In this document: positions 1 to 13,900 of the stretch, one piece after another
Numbering within the stretch: the stretch's first letter is position 1
Layout of the letters: the number at the start of each line of letters is the position of its first letter
Assembly (NCBI GenBank): GCA_028023455.1
Contig: JAQFVV010013345.1
Span: 62,001-126,000 of the forward strand
Reading direction: 5' to 3'
From: Epiperipatus broadwayi
Taxonomy: Eukaryota > Onychophora > Udeonychophora > Euonychophora > Peripatidae
Length of the DNA stretch: 64,000 nucleotides
Notes under the pieces: generated by a model
Databases searched by the model: none
What the model saw: the letters and a program-made list of their open reading frames with translations, nothing else
Told to the model about the DNA's origin: nothing
Translations under genes and position numbers: made by a program

Positions 1-2785
1 TATCTTAATATATATCTGAGCACTTGTAGCATATATGTGTAGAGATGGTAATTTGGACCAACTGATGATTGCTGGTTTAGCATGAAATACGTATATTGGT
101 GATTGTTTATCTTTTCGACATGTGTGTGTTTGGGTGTATCAGTGTTATGAGATAGTGTGGAGAGTAGTGGGTCATGTGAAAGTCTGTGCTCATATCCTGT
201 CTATTACATATATAGACACAGGTATATATAAGCCTGTGTATTTCATCTATTACAGATTTAAAGTAATTTTGGAGTACTAAGAACGACTATAGTCATGTTT
301 TTTGTTAAACAAATGTAAGAAAGATGTCCAGAACAAAGATTGAATTTTTATATTGTTATTTATTTATCAAAAGTATTTAACTAAAGATTTATAGCATGAT
401 TGAAATTAGTTGTTTGTTGAAATAAAATTTATTACTAGGATAAAAAATTTGAGACAACTCACATAAAACTTGTTGATAAACAAAGGTGTTTATTTTCAAA
501 GTTTATAACTGGTCATTGGAACAATTTATAGGCAATTTCATGCAGCATATTTCAAAATGCAATATAGATTTGATTGTGAAGTTTTGAATTTGAACTGAAT
601 AAAAATAAAAACTCTATTGGTTTTAGGTATACAGATTGCTAATGATTATCTATTTTTATTAATTCAAAAGTTTTCAATATTCAAGATGTAACGTACAAAT
701 CCTTTGGTTTAGCAATAGCAACTAATATTCAAAGAACTCAAGCCCTTTACAAGAGAATAAGTTTCAGCAACTTTTAAATAGTTTTCATCTTAAGAAAATT
801 AATCTATTTAAATCTTTCACTAGACTATTAAATAGAAAAGTGGACTTTAATGTTAAAATGAAACACATATTTCAATATGCTAATGCTGCACTTAAGTTAA
901 AAGAGTGTTTTGACATAGTAAAAAAGCTAATGCAATTCCATTAGTTGTATATTTGGCACTTTATTGATGGAAGTAACCTGAATTTCCTATTAACAATTAA
1001 ACAGAAATATTTCATTTAAGAATGATCTATAAAATTCTAAAAATACAATTGCATGATGATCATAAGATAAGTAGTCTCTTCAACTTTTTGAATATTTTTA
1101 TAAGAATCTGTTGGATTGTATGTGTGAAATGAATAAATAGTACCTGACATTTTAAAAAAATATGTGCTGCTTTTGTGAGAGAAGTAAATATTTGCATTGC
1201 AAAAGCCTAAAAAAATGCAATATTTCATTCATTGTAAATATATGTCTGAGGATATTGTGCAGTGATAAACTACCATTAGGAAAGATATGAATATCTTTCA
1301 GCAAGTAAAGTTTGATGCAAAAAAAATTAAAAAGACACCATCAAGTAAACAGGCTAAAACATCACTCTAATATATGTAAATCTTTGTTTCACTGTTATTT
1401 GTTTTGTCTTTTGATGTTGCTGATATTCTCCTGGTGTTAGAAAAGTCTTATTCAGATACAAATCACTGATGATGATTTATTATTTATGTTGTCTTTATGG
1501 AAATTAAAAAACCAAATTATAATGATTATAGGCAAGATATTGAGATGGTATTTTTCTTCGTAATAAAATATGCAGATATTTTAGATATAAATTTAATATT
1601 AAGTTTTTTTTTTACATACATAAAATTTATTTACTTTAATTTACACAGTCTAAAATACATTGGTAATGCTAATCTATCAATCAAGGTTCAAAATTTTTCT
1701 TTAATTAAATTATACCTGGATATGTAAACAATAGTGGGAGAGGGTGTATTAAATTTGCTCCCTTGTTTAAAATGTTAAGCAAACAATTTTAATGATGTTC
1801 TTTATAAAAGAATGCACCACAAATTAAGGATCTAGGATTTTAAAAATCTAAGCCGAAAATAATTGGAATTTAGCAATAAAGGAGAAAATATTTCTTTGAT
1901 ATTTTCTTTGTTACTGCTTTTAAAAATAAAACTAAAGCATGAAAGTTAAAAAAAAGAAAATATTAAATGAAAGAATGGGGAAGGTCTCTGCAAAGACTTT
2001 ATAAATAGATTGATTTACGACATGATTATTCTATGTATTTTATCTCAGAGAAGTTACAATTTATGCTGACTAATTAAAACCATGATCCTCCTGGTGAATG
2101 TTTCTCCTGCAACCATGTCATCAGAGACCAAGTGGTGAAAGAAGCATCATTGCCCAAAGGACAAGAATCAACTGCTAACTAGTTGAGGCACTCCAGCTGG
2201 GGATGACACATAAGAGCAACTTATGAACATTGTATTATTATCAATGGCAGTATCTCTCCCACCAATACTTTTAAGCCAGAAAATTTGAATTCCAATGTGT
2301 TGTAGACCATGCAAGGATTAATGTTGCATTTCCCCCATGTAACAGCTCGTTTAGTGTTATTAAATTACCTTTATTGTTATAATGATCAATAGTCATTCTG
2401 ACACTGACTTAACTGTCGCAAACCTAATAGGTAGAGCATAGTAAAATTTAGGCATGATTAGAAACTGTAGATTATAAAATTGTAATAAATGCTTTTAAAA
2501 TTATAGTGCATCAGATGAGATTCCATTACTTGCTTGTCATTGTTTACACTTGCATGGTTCCTTTAATGCACTCTTGTTTATTTTTTTTATATTTATTAAT
2601 TAATATACATTAAATTATAATAATTGTGTTGAGTTTCATTTGTAATCTATCCCAAATCTTAATTAAATCTCTTAATCTTAAATTTTAGTTAAGCTTCTTA
2701 AAATTAGTGTTACTTATTAATATATGCATTATCTAGCTGGCCATGCATATGTGTGTATTTATATAATAGTAATTTAGTTAATATT
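1..2785. other. AT-rich DNA without recognisable genes
   Basis: Both strands are full of stops and every ORF is short and of low complexity. Nothing resembles a conserved protein. The stretch 2060-2330 is visibly richer in G and C than its flanks but has no open frame or repeat that I recognise. Best read as intron or intergenic DNA. Confidence 0.6.
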
Positions 2786-3225
2786 TCCTGAGACTCTTGT
2801 TTCACCCTTTGCTACTGCCGGCACATGAACTAAAAAATTCCAAGTGTAGACTCATATGTAATTCATAGGATAGTAAGTCATGGATTGTTGGTGGAGGAGC
2901 TGAGGTGTGATCAGGTTCAAGATTTCAACCTCTCATCCAGATAAGCCTTGGTATAATTTGCCAAGGCTCTGGATTTTGTTGCAAGAATGTACAAATGTGA
3001 TCGTTACATATGATTTTTTTTCTGAGTATGGCACCCAACATGGAGTACGATACCCTACAAAAAATACCTATGTAAGAGTCATAGGGCAGTAATCAGGGAG
3101 TGTTGGTGAAGGAGCTGAGGTGTGGTCAGATTTGAGGTCTCAATCCCTCATCTAGACCAGCCTCGGTATAATTTGCCAAAACTCTGGATTTTGTTGTGTG
3201 AATTTACAAATATGAACATTACAAT
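2785..3225 (+). repeat. Tandem pair of SINE-like units, period about 215 bp
   Basis: Two similar units lie head to tail. Both carry a block reading GGAGCTGAGGTGTG (near 2895 and 3110), then a B-box-like stretch (AGGTTCAAGATTTCAACC in the first unit), then a block around GGTATAATTTGCCAA, and both end near an ACATTACA or CGTTACAT motif. The second unit runs straight into a (TA)n tract. A third, more diverged relative lies at 42985-43215. The B-box-like segment suggests a tRNA-derived SINE, but no convincing A box was found, so the class is an inference. Confidence 0.55.
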
Positions 3226-4416
3226 ATATATATATATATGCATTTTATTTAAATTAGTAATAAAAATAATGTAATTTATCATTATCTAAAAAGAGAATGC
3301 TTTTGCCTTATCAAGGATTGTACTATCCATGTTAGGGATAATGTGCATTTTTGAGAGGATGCAAAGATAAATTACATGATTACCATTATATGAAATAAAA
3401 CTGTTTTTGAATATTTATATTTTAGCTTTTGTTCACTTTTCATTTATGCATATCACCAAGTTTAAACTAAGTAGTACAATATTATAAATGTGTTTTTTGA
3501 ACACTAAGCTATGATTTAGTGCTGATAGGATGTTCCCTAAATGAATATAAATTCAAACCTGAGTTCTAGTGGTGCCATTATTAGTATCAAATAGTATGAA
3601 CATCCTAAAAAAATATTCTAGTCATCTCAGATTTTAGAAGCGATATCCATATGATGAGCAGGAAATATTCCTATTGTGGAGTCAACATTATTAGCAATAG
3701 GTTTTTAAAACTGATAGTGCCTTGTTATAAATTATCACTGGGTCAATAAATGTGACAACATGGCATCCTGTTGCATTTGGAAGCCTATCATATTACATTA
3801 AGGTTATCAATTATTTTCAAATGCTGCCATAAACTTTACTTATCTGAAGGAAATGCCTTGATAACATTAGTAAAAGAAATAAGTGAACTATGTGCTTGCT
3901 CTTGCATTTTTTTTGTATCTTTCTTACAACAAAAATCATATCTTTAGTAGATTTTGATTTCTAAGACAGCACAGATTCTGGTAGTCAATCATCTATCTAT
4001 CTTGGAAACAGCCTATTCAATAAAATTCTTGAAGATAACTTCTGCTATGCTGCAGTCTTTTCAATACTTTTTATTTTTATAAACTGAAATAGTAAAAGCA
4101 TCCCTAAAATCAGTGGCACAAATTTATAGATTCAGACATCTTTAAACATATTTATTTTGAGTCTTAGATATTCCTGCCATATATTGATATTTTTCTAGGA
4201 TTCAGATAATTATATACAATATTTTCATTTTTATATTTTAAAGAGCTGCTTCCACCTAATCAATATATTTTATCATCATCCCAATAATCTAATATGATGA
4301 ATATACCTAAATTTCTGTGTCATTATTCATATAATGACCCAAATACTTTTCCATCTTTTCAAACTATCATGATTGTCATAAAAAAAGAAGGCTAATCAAT
4401 AAATTCAATAAAAAAA
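3226..4416. other. AT-rich DNA, nothing recognised
   Basis: It starts with a short (TA)n microsatellite (about 3225-3238). I see no coding potential, no tRNA-like boxes and no convincing inverted repeat. Confidence 0.55.
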
Positions 4417-4490
4417 AACCTTCTTGCATCCATTAATTACTCTGGCTTGCATGATGGCACTTCTGCATAGAGAGTTTAGTCTCTGTGTAA
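4417..4490. mobile_element. Solo arm of a foldback MITE (same family as 34988-35223)
   Basis: The stretch CCTTCTTGCATCCATTAATT, the following ACTCTGG and the block ending ATAGAGAGTTT match the right arm of the MITE at 35.0-35.2 kb, which reads CCTTCTGACATCCATTGATT and ends TATGGAGAGTTTTGCC. No opposing arm lies nearby, so this is a half copy or a much decayed element. Identity is moderate, with several substitutions and a short insertion. Confidence 0.5.
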
Positions 4491-7400
4491 ATTCAATAGA
4501 ATTATGTTATCAATTTTTAAGTTTATATATTATTGTTAATACATCAGTGAATTTGATTTAAATCCACATATTGTTTAAGAAGCTCCACAGTCATTTTAAT
4601 ATTTAGTCAAGCTGTTTCTTTTTAGTCAAGTTACAATAATGCAATCATTGCCAAAGAACTAGTCAGGATTTTTAATTTTTAGTGAATTCAAAAAATGAAT
4701 AACTTGCTTCCATAATACGTTCTTTGAGAGAATTCCAAAAGTGACATCTATATTGAAAATTCGAATTGATAATTTTAAAGTGTAGTAGCTAATGGAATTT
4801 AGTATCAATTCAATTACTTTTAAAGAATTGGAATGAAATTTCTACCATTATTATGTTTAAGATAGAACCTGTTTTTAAACTCATAATTGGTTTTAAAATT
4901 TTTGAAATACAAGCATAAATCATATACTTGGAGTTTTAAATATAATTATAAAAGATTTGAACACAGATTTTCAGCTATTCACTCTATTTACTAATATATA
5001 ATTACCAACCAATTTTTATCTGTAAGTGTTAATTTGCATAAACTTCTTTAATATATGGACTCCTAACTATAACATAATCAATAAGAAGTTATTGTTTTGG
5101 AAAAGTGCATCCAAGTTCATTTACAGCAATTTTTCTACTAAACAAAATACTTTTGATTAAGTATGGATCAAGTAAAAATTCATTATCAAAAGCCTCTGCA
5201 ATTGCAAACATAATATCATTATTTCCAATGACTTTATTTTTATAATTAGTGCATTAAAAATCTATGAATTCTAAAAAAATATATTTCATTGATGTTACTC
5301 CAATAATACCATCCTATGTGAAATAAAAGCCTTTTATTCTGAATTTTTTGAATTTATGATTTGGGCATAATTACAGATTTTTCAAAGTAGTAAATAAACA
5401 TAGATGGGCTGATAATTAACTTGTATGATATAATATAATGAGTTTTATTATCTACTATATTCAAATTTAAGACCACAAAAAAACGCCATTAATTTTTAAT
5501 GTTTCTGATAATTCAGGTGAATTTTTTAAAGCAAAACATAGTGTGTTATTGTATATAATAAGTGTTTTTTTTTAATATTTCTACTTATGTCAAAAAAAAT
5601 TATGATTCTCATATTTAGTAGCTATAAAGTTATCAGCCAAAGGCAATGATTGGGAACTAAAAGTTGGGATGCTAAGAATGAGTTGGTTGCAGATTTAGTC
5701 CATCAATTGATCTTACTTCTTAATCTGATCATCTACAATTATAAATCTCTTTCCATTAAAAGAATATCAAAAAGAATGGAGAAAAACTACATAATAATTA
5801 AATAGGACATTATTGAACTTTTTGAAGTTAGAAATTTGAAAAATCAAATGACTTAAGGACAGATATATATTTTGTTACAAAAGCAAAAACATTATAATCA
5901 TAAACAAAAAATTTATTATAAATAAAAGATGGAAGAATAGTATTGTAGAGATCAGACAAAGAAACATAATAAAGATACTAATGCAGATGATTTATATTTG
6001 TGCTCAACACATTATAAGTTTTATGGCAAAATAGAGAAGTTTGATAAAGATATGTATACTGTTTTTAAACAGAACAAATAATATTTTGAAATTGTTATAA
6101 AAATTTTTATTGCTAGAATTATCATGTTTTTAAAGAGGTAAATATATTATAGGTAAATTTAATTATAAAAACAGAAACTGAAATGGAAATAGATTTATGA
6201 AATTTAAACAACTGTACATTATGAATTGTTAATTTTTTTAAGAAAATGTAAAGAAAAAAATTTACATGTAAACATTTAAATGAAAGTACAGTAAAATTTC
6301 ATTATATTTTGGTTAATAGAAAATTTGGATTTTAAGATTATAATATGATTATATTATGTATTGCAATTGGTTACTGATTAATAAGTTGTAATATTTGTGA
6401 ATGTAAAAAACTAAAGACAGTATCACAGATAGTTCTAAATTTTACAAATTGTCTAATGAATGTAAGATAGAATTTACTCAAATAGATTAAAATATTATTG
6501 AACTTGAAAGATGACTCAATAATTTTTTAATATAAGGCTAATATATGCAGAAAATAATGAATATGAAAATTTGAAAAATGATTTATTTAAAAAAAATGAA
6601 TATCTAAAACTTTATAAAGTAATATGAAAATGGTTAACAATAGCTTTAAAAAATAGGACTATGGAACATCATGGAAAGCTGTAGAAAAGAAAATAACATC
6701 TTAAAATTAGAAAGAAAGCTTTTTATTTAAGAAAAGATGATTGTATTATTGATGTCAGGAATGACAACATGATGTATATGGAAAAATTCTATATATTATT
6801 TTTTAAAAAAAGAAAATAAAAGTATCCCAAATGAAATGATAAGTTATGCAATAATAATTATGGAAACTGAAAAATCTCTAGAAAATATGAGTCATCATTA
6901 TTGATATTTTCAAAGAAAATGATAAAATAAAGAACTACAGGCAATGTTTTACATTACATTTTTTTTTTAAACTACAGGCAATGTTATATGTGAAATATAT
7001 AAATAATAGAATATCATATGATTCAAATAATGCAATGGTGATTTGAAAAAAAATTAAAAGTCTATCAGTTTTATATTTGTAATAATCTAAGATCATTATA
7101 AATCATTTACAAAAAAAACTATTGATTCATCCCAACTAAAAAAATAAGTTAGATTTGTTTTGCATTATTAAAATTAACATTTATAAGCAGATATAATCAA
7201 ATACTCATAACTCTCCAAAAATTTTAAACCTTTTTACAGGAATTGTGTTATGAATTATATCAAAGGAGTAAAAATAAATCGATATTATTGTTTCAAAGCT
7301 TCAGGAGCTATTGAATAAAATGATCACAGGAGAGTTTTTAAAAAAAATGTTTCACCAGTTCTTATATAGATATTTAACAGAAAAGCAATATAAAGAATGT

Positions 7401-9865
7401 AGAGCGTGCAGCAAAGTATGCAGAGATATAAGACAAAATTAATAAGAAGGAATCAATATATATAAGTGAATAATAATACTACTGATATCATTACAACAAT
7501 TTAAACATGAAATGAAGCTAGATTGGATAGGTTACTAGAAGAGATAACACTTAGAAGAATAATTGAATTCCTAATCTGTACTCCAACAATTTATTAAAAA
7601 AAAACTAGGAAGAAATTTGCTGAAGTGATAAAGCAAAATGAAGCTATATATTAAAGAAATTGAATAAAATTCAGAAAAACTACCCAGTAATGGATAATAA
7701 TGATCTACATTTAGATTGTATATATACATACATATAATAATAGTAGTTTGCCTTTTTTTGTTTTTCTCTTAACATAAATAATTAATTATTTAAACTATAT
7801 TATTAATGATATGTAAATATTGTACCATAAAGATTCAAGATACCAAACGTAGATTTAATAATAACATTAAAAATATTTTTATTATTAATAATTACGTAAG
7901 CTTTTACTAATTTAAAAACACTTGACAAATCTCTCACATATTTTTTAGAGAACAAATTATTCTTTATCTTATCAATAATACTTAATACTTTTAACTTAAA
8001 TTTTTGATTTTTAAGATAAATTTTAGAGGGTTTTAGATAACGCCTTTTTTATATGTCAAATGATTTTATTCATGAGTAAATCATGTGCTCACAAAAATTA
8101 CTTTTTTAAAAAAATTAGATAATATTAAATAATGTTTAACAGAAATTCACAAATTATTTAGTTAAATGTAATCAAAGTAATATAATACATAACTAATATT
8201 ATTTAAAATAACTAAGCCCATTTTACTAACGCTTTTGTTCCAATATTAGATTCAAAAACATTTCAATATGTGTCTTAGTAGGAACAGTGATCTATGATGT
8301 AAAGTCATTGGAGTAATGTTAATTATTTAAAGTAACTAAATAAAAACATAAAATAAAATGCAAAATTAATAAAGAAGAGAAAGGCAGATACGGTTTACCA
8401 AATTATGTAACTCTTGAAGATATCTAAATGTCAAGTTCTTTCTAAGCAGATATTTAAAAATATTTTAGTAAGTGTTAAACCAAGTTTGCTTCTGTTATTA
8501 ACATATATGTAGTTACAATTGAATACGCAATAAAAAAACATGTGTGAAAGTCACTTTGAAAATATTGTATTATGGCAAATCCAATGACTCTAGGACTCAT
8601 AACATTGAAGTATACCAAAATGCTAATGATGATAACTTTATGGTAAGCATCAATATTATGAATCATAGAGTTTGAATGAGTGCACCACCATGTTATGATT
8701 TTAAAGTTGGTTTATTTGAAAGATGTATGCAGCAGTTTCTGCTGTATACCTGAGGAAATTATTTACAATACTATCTAGGTTGTATCATTAACAAAATGAA
8801 AAAAACATTAACACAAAAAAAGTTAACAAGAGAACAAATAATAAGTATATAATCAGATGAAAACTAAATATTCATGTTCTAAGAGAAAATTATGTCTATT
8901 TATAGAATTATATTTACATTTGGTATATGTGTGTGTAATAATTTTATATATGTATGCTTTATAACAGTTCATTTCCACATTATCTTAACAGAACATCGTG
9001 TTTGTGCACATACTTAACTAGATTATCTGCAAAATCTATATAAATTAGCATGTATTTAATAAAGTTCAGTACATGCTTATAATATGTAAATTTTTTAGAG
9101 TGTACATGATGAGGGATAATTTTTCATGTGTTGGATAGTGATAATTACAATAAATTAAATATCTTTATTTATAACCAACTAAATATATGTATATTCTTAC
9201 TCATGCACACCGCTTTATCCTATTACAAACAATTCCTGATCTCACTCTAGAAAATTATCACTTAAGTTACAGAAAATAATCTTGTAATCTGATCTTGCTA
9301 GAGAAGATAACTTTCTGCTACATGGTCAATAGTTTTTTTCTTCCACTTGGGATTGTTTTAAAGATGAGGGACCTATCATTGGTTGTAATTTTGACTAATC
9401 AATATTATTTAACTGCTTCCTGTTTGATTCTTACACTGAGTTTGCACTCTCATTCTCTAGTCTCTGCATTAAGTGTAGAATGTATACTGATGTCTATTAC
9501 TTCTAGTGACTTGGTCTGATGAACTCTCAAGTGGCTTTAATATGTATTCTTATTTGTTTTCCATTAGCCATCTGAATTATTTTTAATTATTTTGATGTAA
9601 TCTTAATAATCATTCTGAGAAATCTTTTTTTTTTCAGAACATCATATATCTATACAGTATCACCAACTAAAAAATTTTGTTCATCTAAATAGTTTTGTTT
9701 TGATATAGGCTTGGCAGGCACCATCACTCCCATAGGTGCTCAAAATTTCTGACACATTAACAATTCAGCCAGCAGTTGGTGTCCTATTAGTAAATGTGCA
9801 AGGGGTGAAATGCGGGTAAAACATAGCATTGATTAAAGATTACTAATATCCTTGTCTGAAGGTTT
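4491..9865. other. Long AT-rich tract, nothing securely recognised
   Basis: This is very AT-rich, with stops in all frames. Around 6835-7010 one plus-strand frame faintly recalls a LINE reverse transcriptase (a block like IFKENDKIKNYRQ), with a short duplicated segment (CTACAGGCAATGTT at about 6935 and 6980), but this is too weak to call. The stretch 9290-9530 is somewhat richer in G/C without a recognisable product. Confidence 0.45.
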
Positions 9866-9869
9866 ATTT

Positions 9870-10935
9870 AACAATCAATCAATCAATAGTATTCTGTCCT
9901 ATGGATGGGTCATTCATTTCTCTACTTTATTCTCTTCATTGTACAGCTCTTCAATTCCACATAACTTTTTCCATCTCTTATATCACCAACAAGGGCAATC
10001 TTTATCATTCTTTCTTCTTGTTTCCACTTACCATTTCTCCCAAAACATCTTTAATTAAACTATTCTTTCTTCTTAAAATATGTCCAATCAAATTTCTCTT
10101 TTTATCTCTAATTTCCTCAGTCAATCTTCTTTTTTCATTCATTCTTTTCAAAACTTCATTTGTAACTTTATTGATCCAGCTGATTTTTTCATCCTTCTCC
10201 ATGACCACATATCAAAGGCTTCCAGTCTGTTTCTATTTTTTTTACTCACTGTCCACATTTCATAACATACAATAGTACACTACACATATAGCATTTAATT
10301 AATTCTTTTTTAAATTTCATCTTCACTTTTTCCATCTACTCTCAAACATCTACCCAAATATCTAAATCCATTTACATGTTGAACTATAATCATGGATTTC
10401 AATTTGCAGTTTTTTTGTATTCCCCCTAATCACAAACAGTTTTCTCAACATTAATCTTCATTCCATATTTCATACATCTCTTTTCCAATTTATTCAACAT
10501 ATTCGGAAGACTCTTTTCATAATCAGCTACAAGAGCAATATTATTTGCAAATCTTATATGTTTTATTAGTCTGTCTCCAACATTTTGCTCCTTTGCAGTA
10601 TAAATATTTATTCAACATGTCTTCTAAATAAATATTAAAAAATAGAAGTGTGATTATTCATCTTTGTATAACTCCTTTTTTATATTAATTTCATCAGTAT
10701 TATTATTCTTCAGTCTAATTCTTGTCCTTTAGCCTCTTACCAAAATATTCCTTTATTTTTAAGATGGTCAAAAGTTTATTCCAGATTACTTTATCAAATA
10801 ATTTTTCCAAATCCACAAAACATATATCAATTCCTTTATCTTTTTCAATATATCTCTATAATTGTTCTAACAACACAATAGCATGGGTTTTTTTTTACTT
10901 TTTCCTCTCCAAAAAGCAAACTGCTCTTCTCCAAT
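9870..10935 (-). pseudogene. RTE-like non-LTR retrotransposon (LINE), 5'-truncated pseudogene
   Basis: Read on the minus strand, the segment carries the C-terminal half of a LINE reverse transcriptase in shifting frames. In order: EEQFAFWRGK (about 10930-10900), CFVDLEKLFDKVIW (about 10840-10795) with the first catalytic Asp, IRFANNIALVADYEKSLPNM (about 10555-10495), VNGFRYLGRCLRVDGKSEDE (about 10375-10320), then an uninterrupted 67-codon stretch with ISWINKVTNEVLKRMNEKRR and KRNLIGHILRRKNSLIKDVL (10208-10005), and finally YVELKSCTMKRIK near 9920. The metal-binding FADD box is degraded to FANN. The element ends in a short (TTGA)n-type tail at about 9870-9890 with almost no 3' UTR, which is typical of the RTE group. 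The endonuclease domain is absent. Several frameshifts and stops show it is dead. Confidence 0.85.
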
Positions 10936-13900
10936 ATAGTTAAATATTATGCTGCCTTTTAAGCTAGGCTGTTAGTCTCAGGGTGATGTGGCAGTGACAA
11001 TATATAATATATTCTTTTAGTAGCCATAAAGTCTTTCAATAGCATAAACAAAAAACTGGTTCTATTATTAAAAAATATAATTTGGGGGTATACATGACAT
11101 GAGTATTCAAAGTTATCATGGTATTATCTATGATGGTGATTTTAGCTATTTTATATTCTGTCCATTTAGAGTATAATCTATAACTATCAGAAAATATAAT
11201 CATTAAATAAACAAGTGTGTTCAGATGGAGTTTCTGCCATAATTGGGTTTCTTTAGTCCATGATTGTTTTTTCAGCAGCAATATAGCAGTAGATTAGCAG
11301 TCTCTATAAGTTTTAATTGCTCACTCTCTTGATTCAAGTTTAGCCACTATACATAAGACTGCACTAATTGAACCCTTTTTATTCCCAAGCATCGTGTATA
11401 AAGTAAAACTAGTATTTGCTTTCTTCTTTTAGTGGGTATAAGTACATAATCTGTCACAGAATGCAATTATTACATGTTGAGAGACTCTCATGTGCATTCC
11501 AAATGTATTTTGCCACATAAAAAGGTCACTTGTTAGACCAACTATGCTTAATTCATTTCTATAAGGTTTGACAGCCCCAAAAATTTTAGATAAAGTAAAA
11601 ATGGGATTGTATGAAAATAAAGCTGGTATTACATAAACGTGATAGATTTTTTTTCTTCCTCTGTTTGTTATTAAAGAAGAGGGAAGAAATAGCTAAAAGG
11701 ATTAAACAAGAAAAAAGTGTGTTGACTCACAATTATTTGGAATTCCTAGCTTATAAAGAAGTTATGAAAATATTTATTACAATAAGATACTAATTGGATA
11801 TGGAGAGCTAGAAAGAAAGAAATAGCACATTGGTTTCTACACTAAACATATTTCTCAGTTCTTTATACCAAATATCATAAGCAGCTAGGAAAGAAAGAAA
11901 CTGAACTATGCAAATCAATTGCCAAAAATGTTATTTAATGGAAAGATAATATTCTAATGCCAAGAATAACGGTGAACAATGTTTGATTAACAATAATACT
12001 GAAGTAATTAAAAGAAGATATTTAAAACAAAGTGAGAGAATTCAAGGACTAAAATGGTAAGATAATCTGAAGGAAAGAAAATTCAATGTTATATATATAT
12101 ATATTTTGAATATTTAAAAATAATACTACACTGTCAAAGAATAATAATGAATTTGATATTCTGAAACAAAATATTATATTTTATTTATGAATTATAACCA
12201 TATAAAAATATTTAAAATTGAAATATTCAAGGATTAAATTATGCTTTAACTCACATATAAAAATATGAATGAAAATATTACAATAAAGACTGTATAAGAT
12301 ATTTTTTCTTTTATATATATATATATATATTAAAGCAATGGACCTGTAGGTCAGATCCACACTTCATGTCTTTCTAGATTTCTAAACTAAGATTGAACCA
12401 GATCCATGCATGTAATGATGTTTATAAAACTTTCCATCTGCCATCTTGTTCACATTTAATTTCTAGACCAGTTAATAAGTGAATAAAATATCAAAATTTT
12501 CTATTTAAAATTTTAATTATAAATATTGAAGGGGCCCATATATATATATATATAATTACAGATGGAAACTTTTATAAAAATCAATAAATAAATTTTTAAT
12601 ATTCTATTTTTTTAAAAGTAAAGTATTTTATTCTGGAGATTTACTTTCATGATAAACCCTGATAACATTCTTTAGCGTAAAACAAGAGAAAGTCCATTAA
12701 CAAAATAGTAATGGAATTTCTAAATTAAAAGTAAAACAGAAAAGATATTTGAAAGAAAAATTCTTCAAATCTATATTAAATTAAAAATAGATTTGAAACA
12801 ATAAAATCAATGGGTTTATCAGGAGAGTGGATCTTAAGAATACTATACAAAAATATTTTAGATCAATGATTATGGTCACCTGAATTTTATATATCCACTT
12901 AGCCTTGGGCAAATAAAAAAGAATTTTCAAAAAGCATTCTGAAAATGTATAAATAGCCCATGAGAACAATAGGAGTCAGTCAGTCATAGATTTGTTCAGT
13001 GATTGCAAGGCAAATCCATGTCTGTTTTAATTTTAAAAAAATATAGATATGTGTAAAAGCATGGTAGTTGGGTAAACAGTCCTTAGCATGCCCGTTTCTC
13101 CATTGTCCCAAGTATGATCACCAGAGTACCATAAAGTCGGAGAAATTTTGTCAAATGTTTCAATTTTGGACTCTTAAATCAAACTCATAGCTAGCTATGC
13201 CTGTGCAGAAATAATGAAAGACCCCTCCAAATTTGTATTTCATTGTGGAACCTAGATTTCCAAAAAGGACTCAGAATAAATTAGGTAATATCTCTTCAAT
13301 TGTTCATTTCTAACTGCCTGATTTATTTTTCAAATTTCAGTTGGCCTTCTAATTTAATTTCATTACAACTAAATGTCTTCTTAAATGAAATTCCCCCTGA
13401 TTAAATGTAACTATTTTATTAACTAAACTCTGTAAGCTTGACTTGCTATAATTTAAATTTAATGTCTTTGCTCTAACTGTATCTGTCTTAAAATTATGCC
13501 TCTATTAATGCACAACTTTCCTCTTAAAGCGGTTTAGAAAGATATTTATTATTTACTTCTGAATGTATTTGTTAAAGATTTATAAATGTCTGATTTAAAA
13601 TATCTCTATGCCAATTTGTTCAATCTCAACAAAAGTTTCTAATTAACTAATTTTGCTTCCTATTTCCCAACCAACATCTGTCGGTAAATAAATAAATCTT
13701 TGCTCTAAATGATTATTACTTGGAGCACTCTTTTTGTTGAGGTGAAATCATTTTGTTTTACTTTATATATTTTGAAAATATTTTATGCATATACGATTTA
13801 GTTTTTGGGAAGATGCTGGGTCAAGTGTGAAACTTTATTCAATTATATTATTTCATTTAAAAGAATGAAAGAAAGGGAAGTTTAGAAAGTCTCTTTTTGT

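Noticed and set aside
6835-7010. Possible LINE reverse transcriptase fragment (IFKENDKIKNYRQ-like block, plus strand)
   Set aside because: Only one short block resembles RT, and the neighbouring motifs expected before and after it are not readable in any frame.
7500-7640. Possible LINE C-terminal block (KLDWIGY-like)
   Set aside because: A single four-residue resemblance in low-complexity AT-rich DNA, with no supporting context.
9295-9519. 74-codon plus-strand ORF
   Set aside because: Slightly higher G/C but no recognisable motif, no splice signals that fit, and no homologous block elsewhere in the window.
11036-11281. 81-codon minus-strand ORF with a WTKETQLWQKLH stretch
   Set aside because: Looked briefly like transposon coding sequence, but no domain order or family could be matched.
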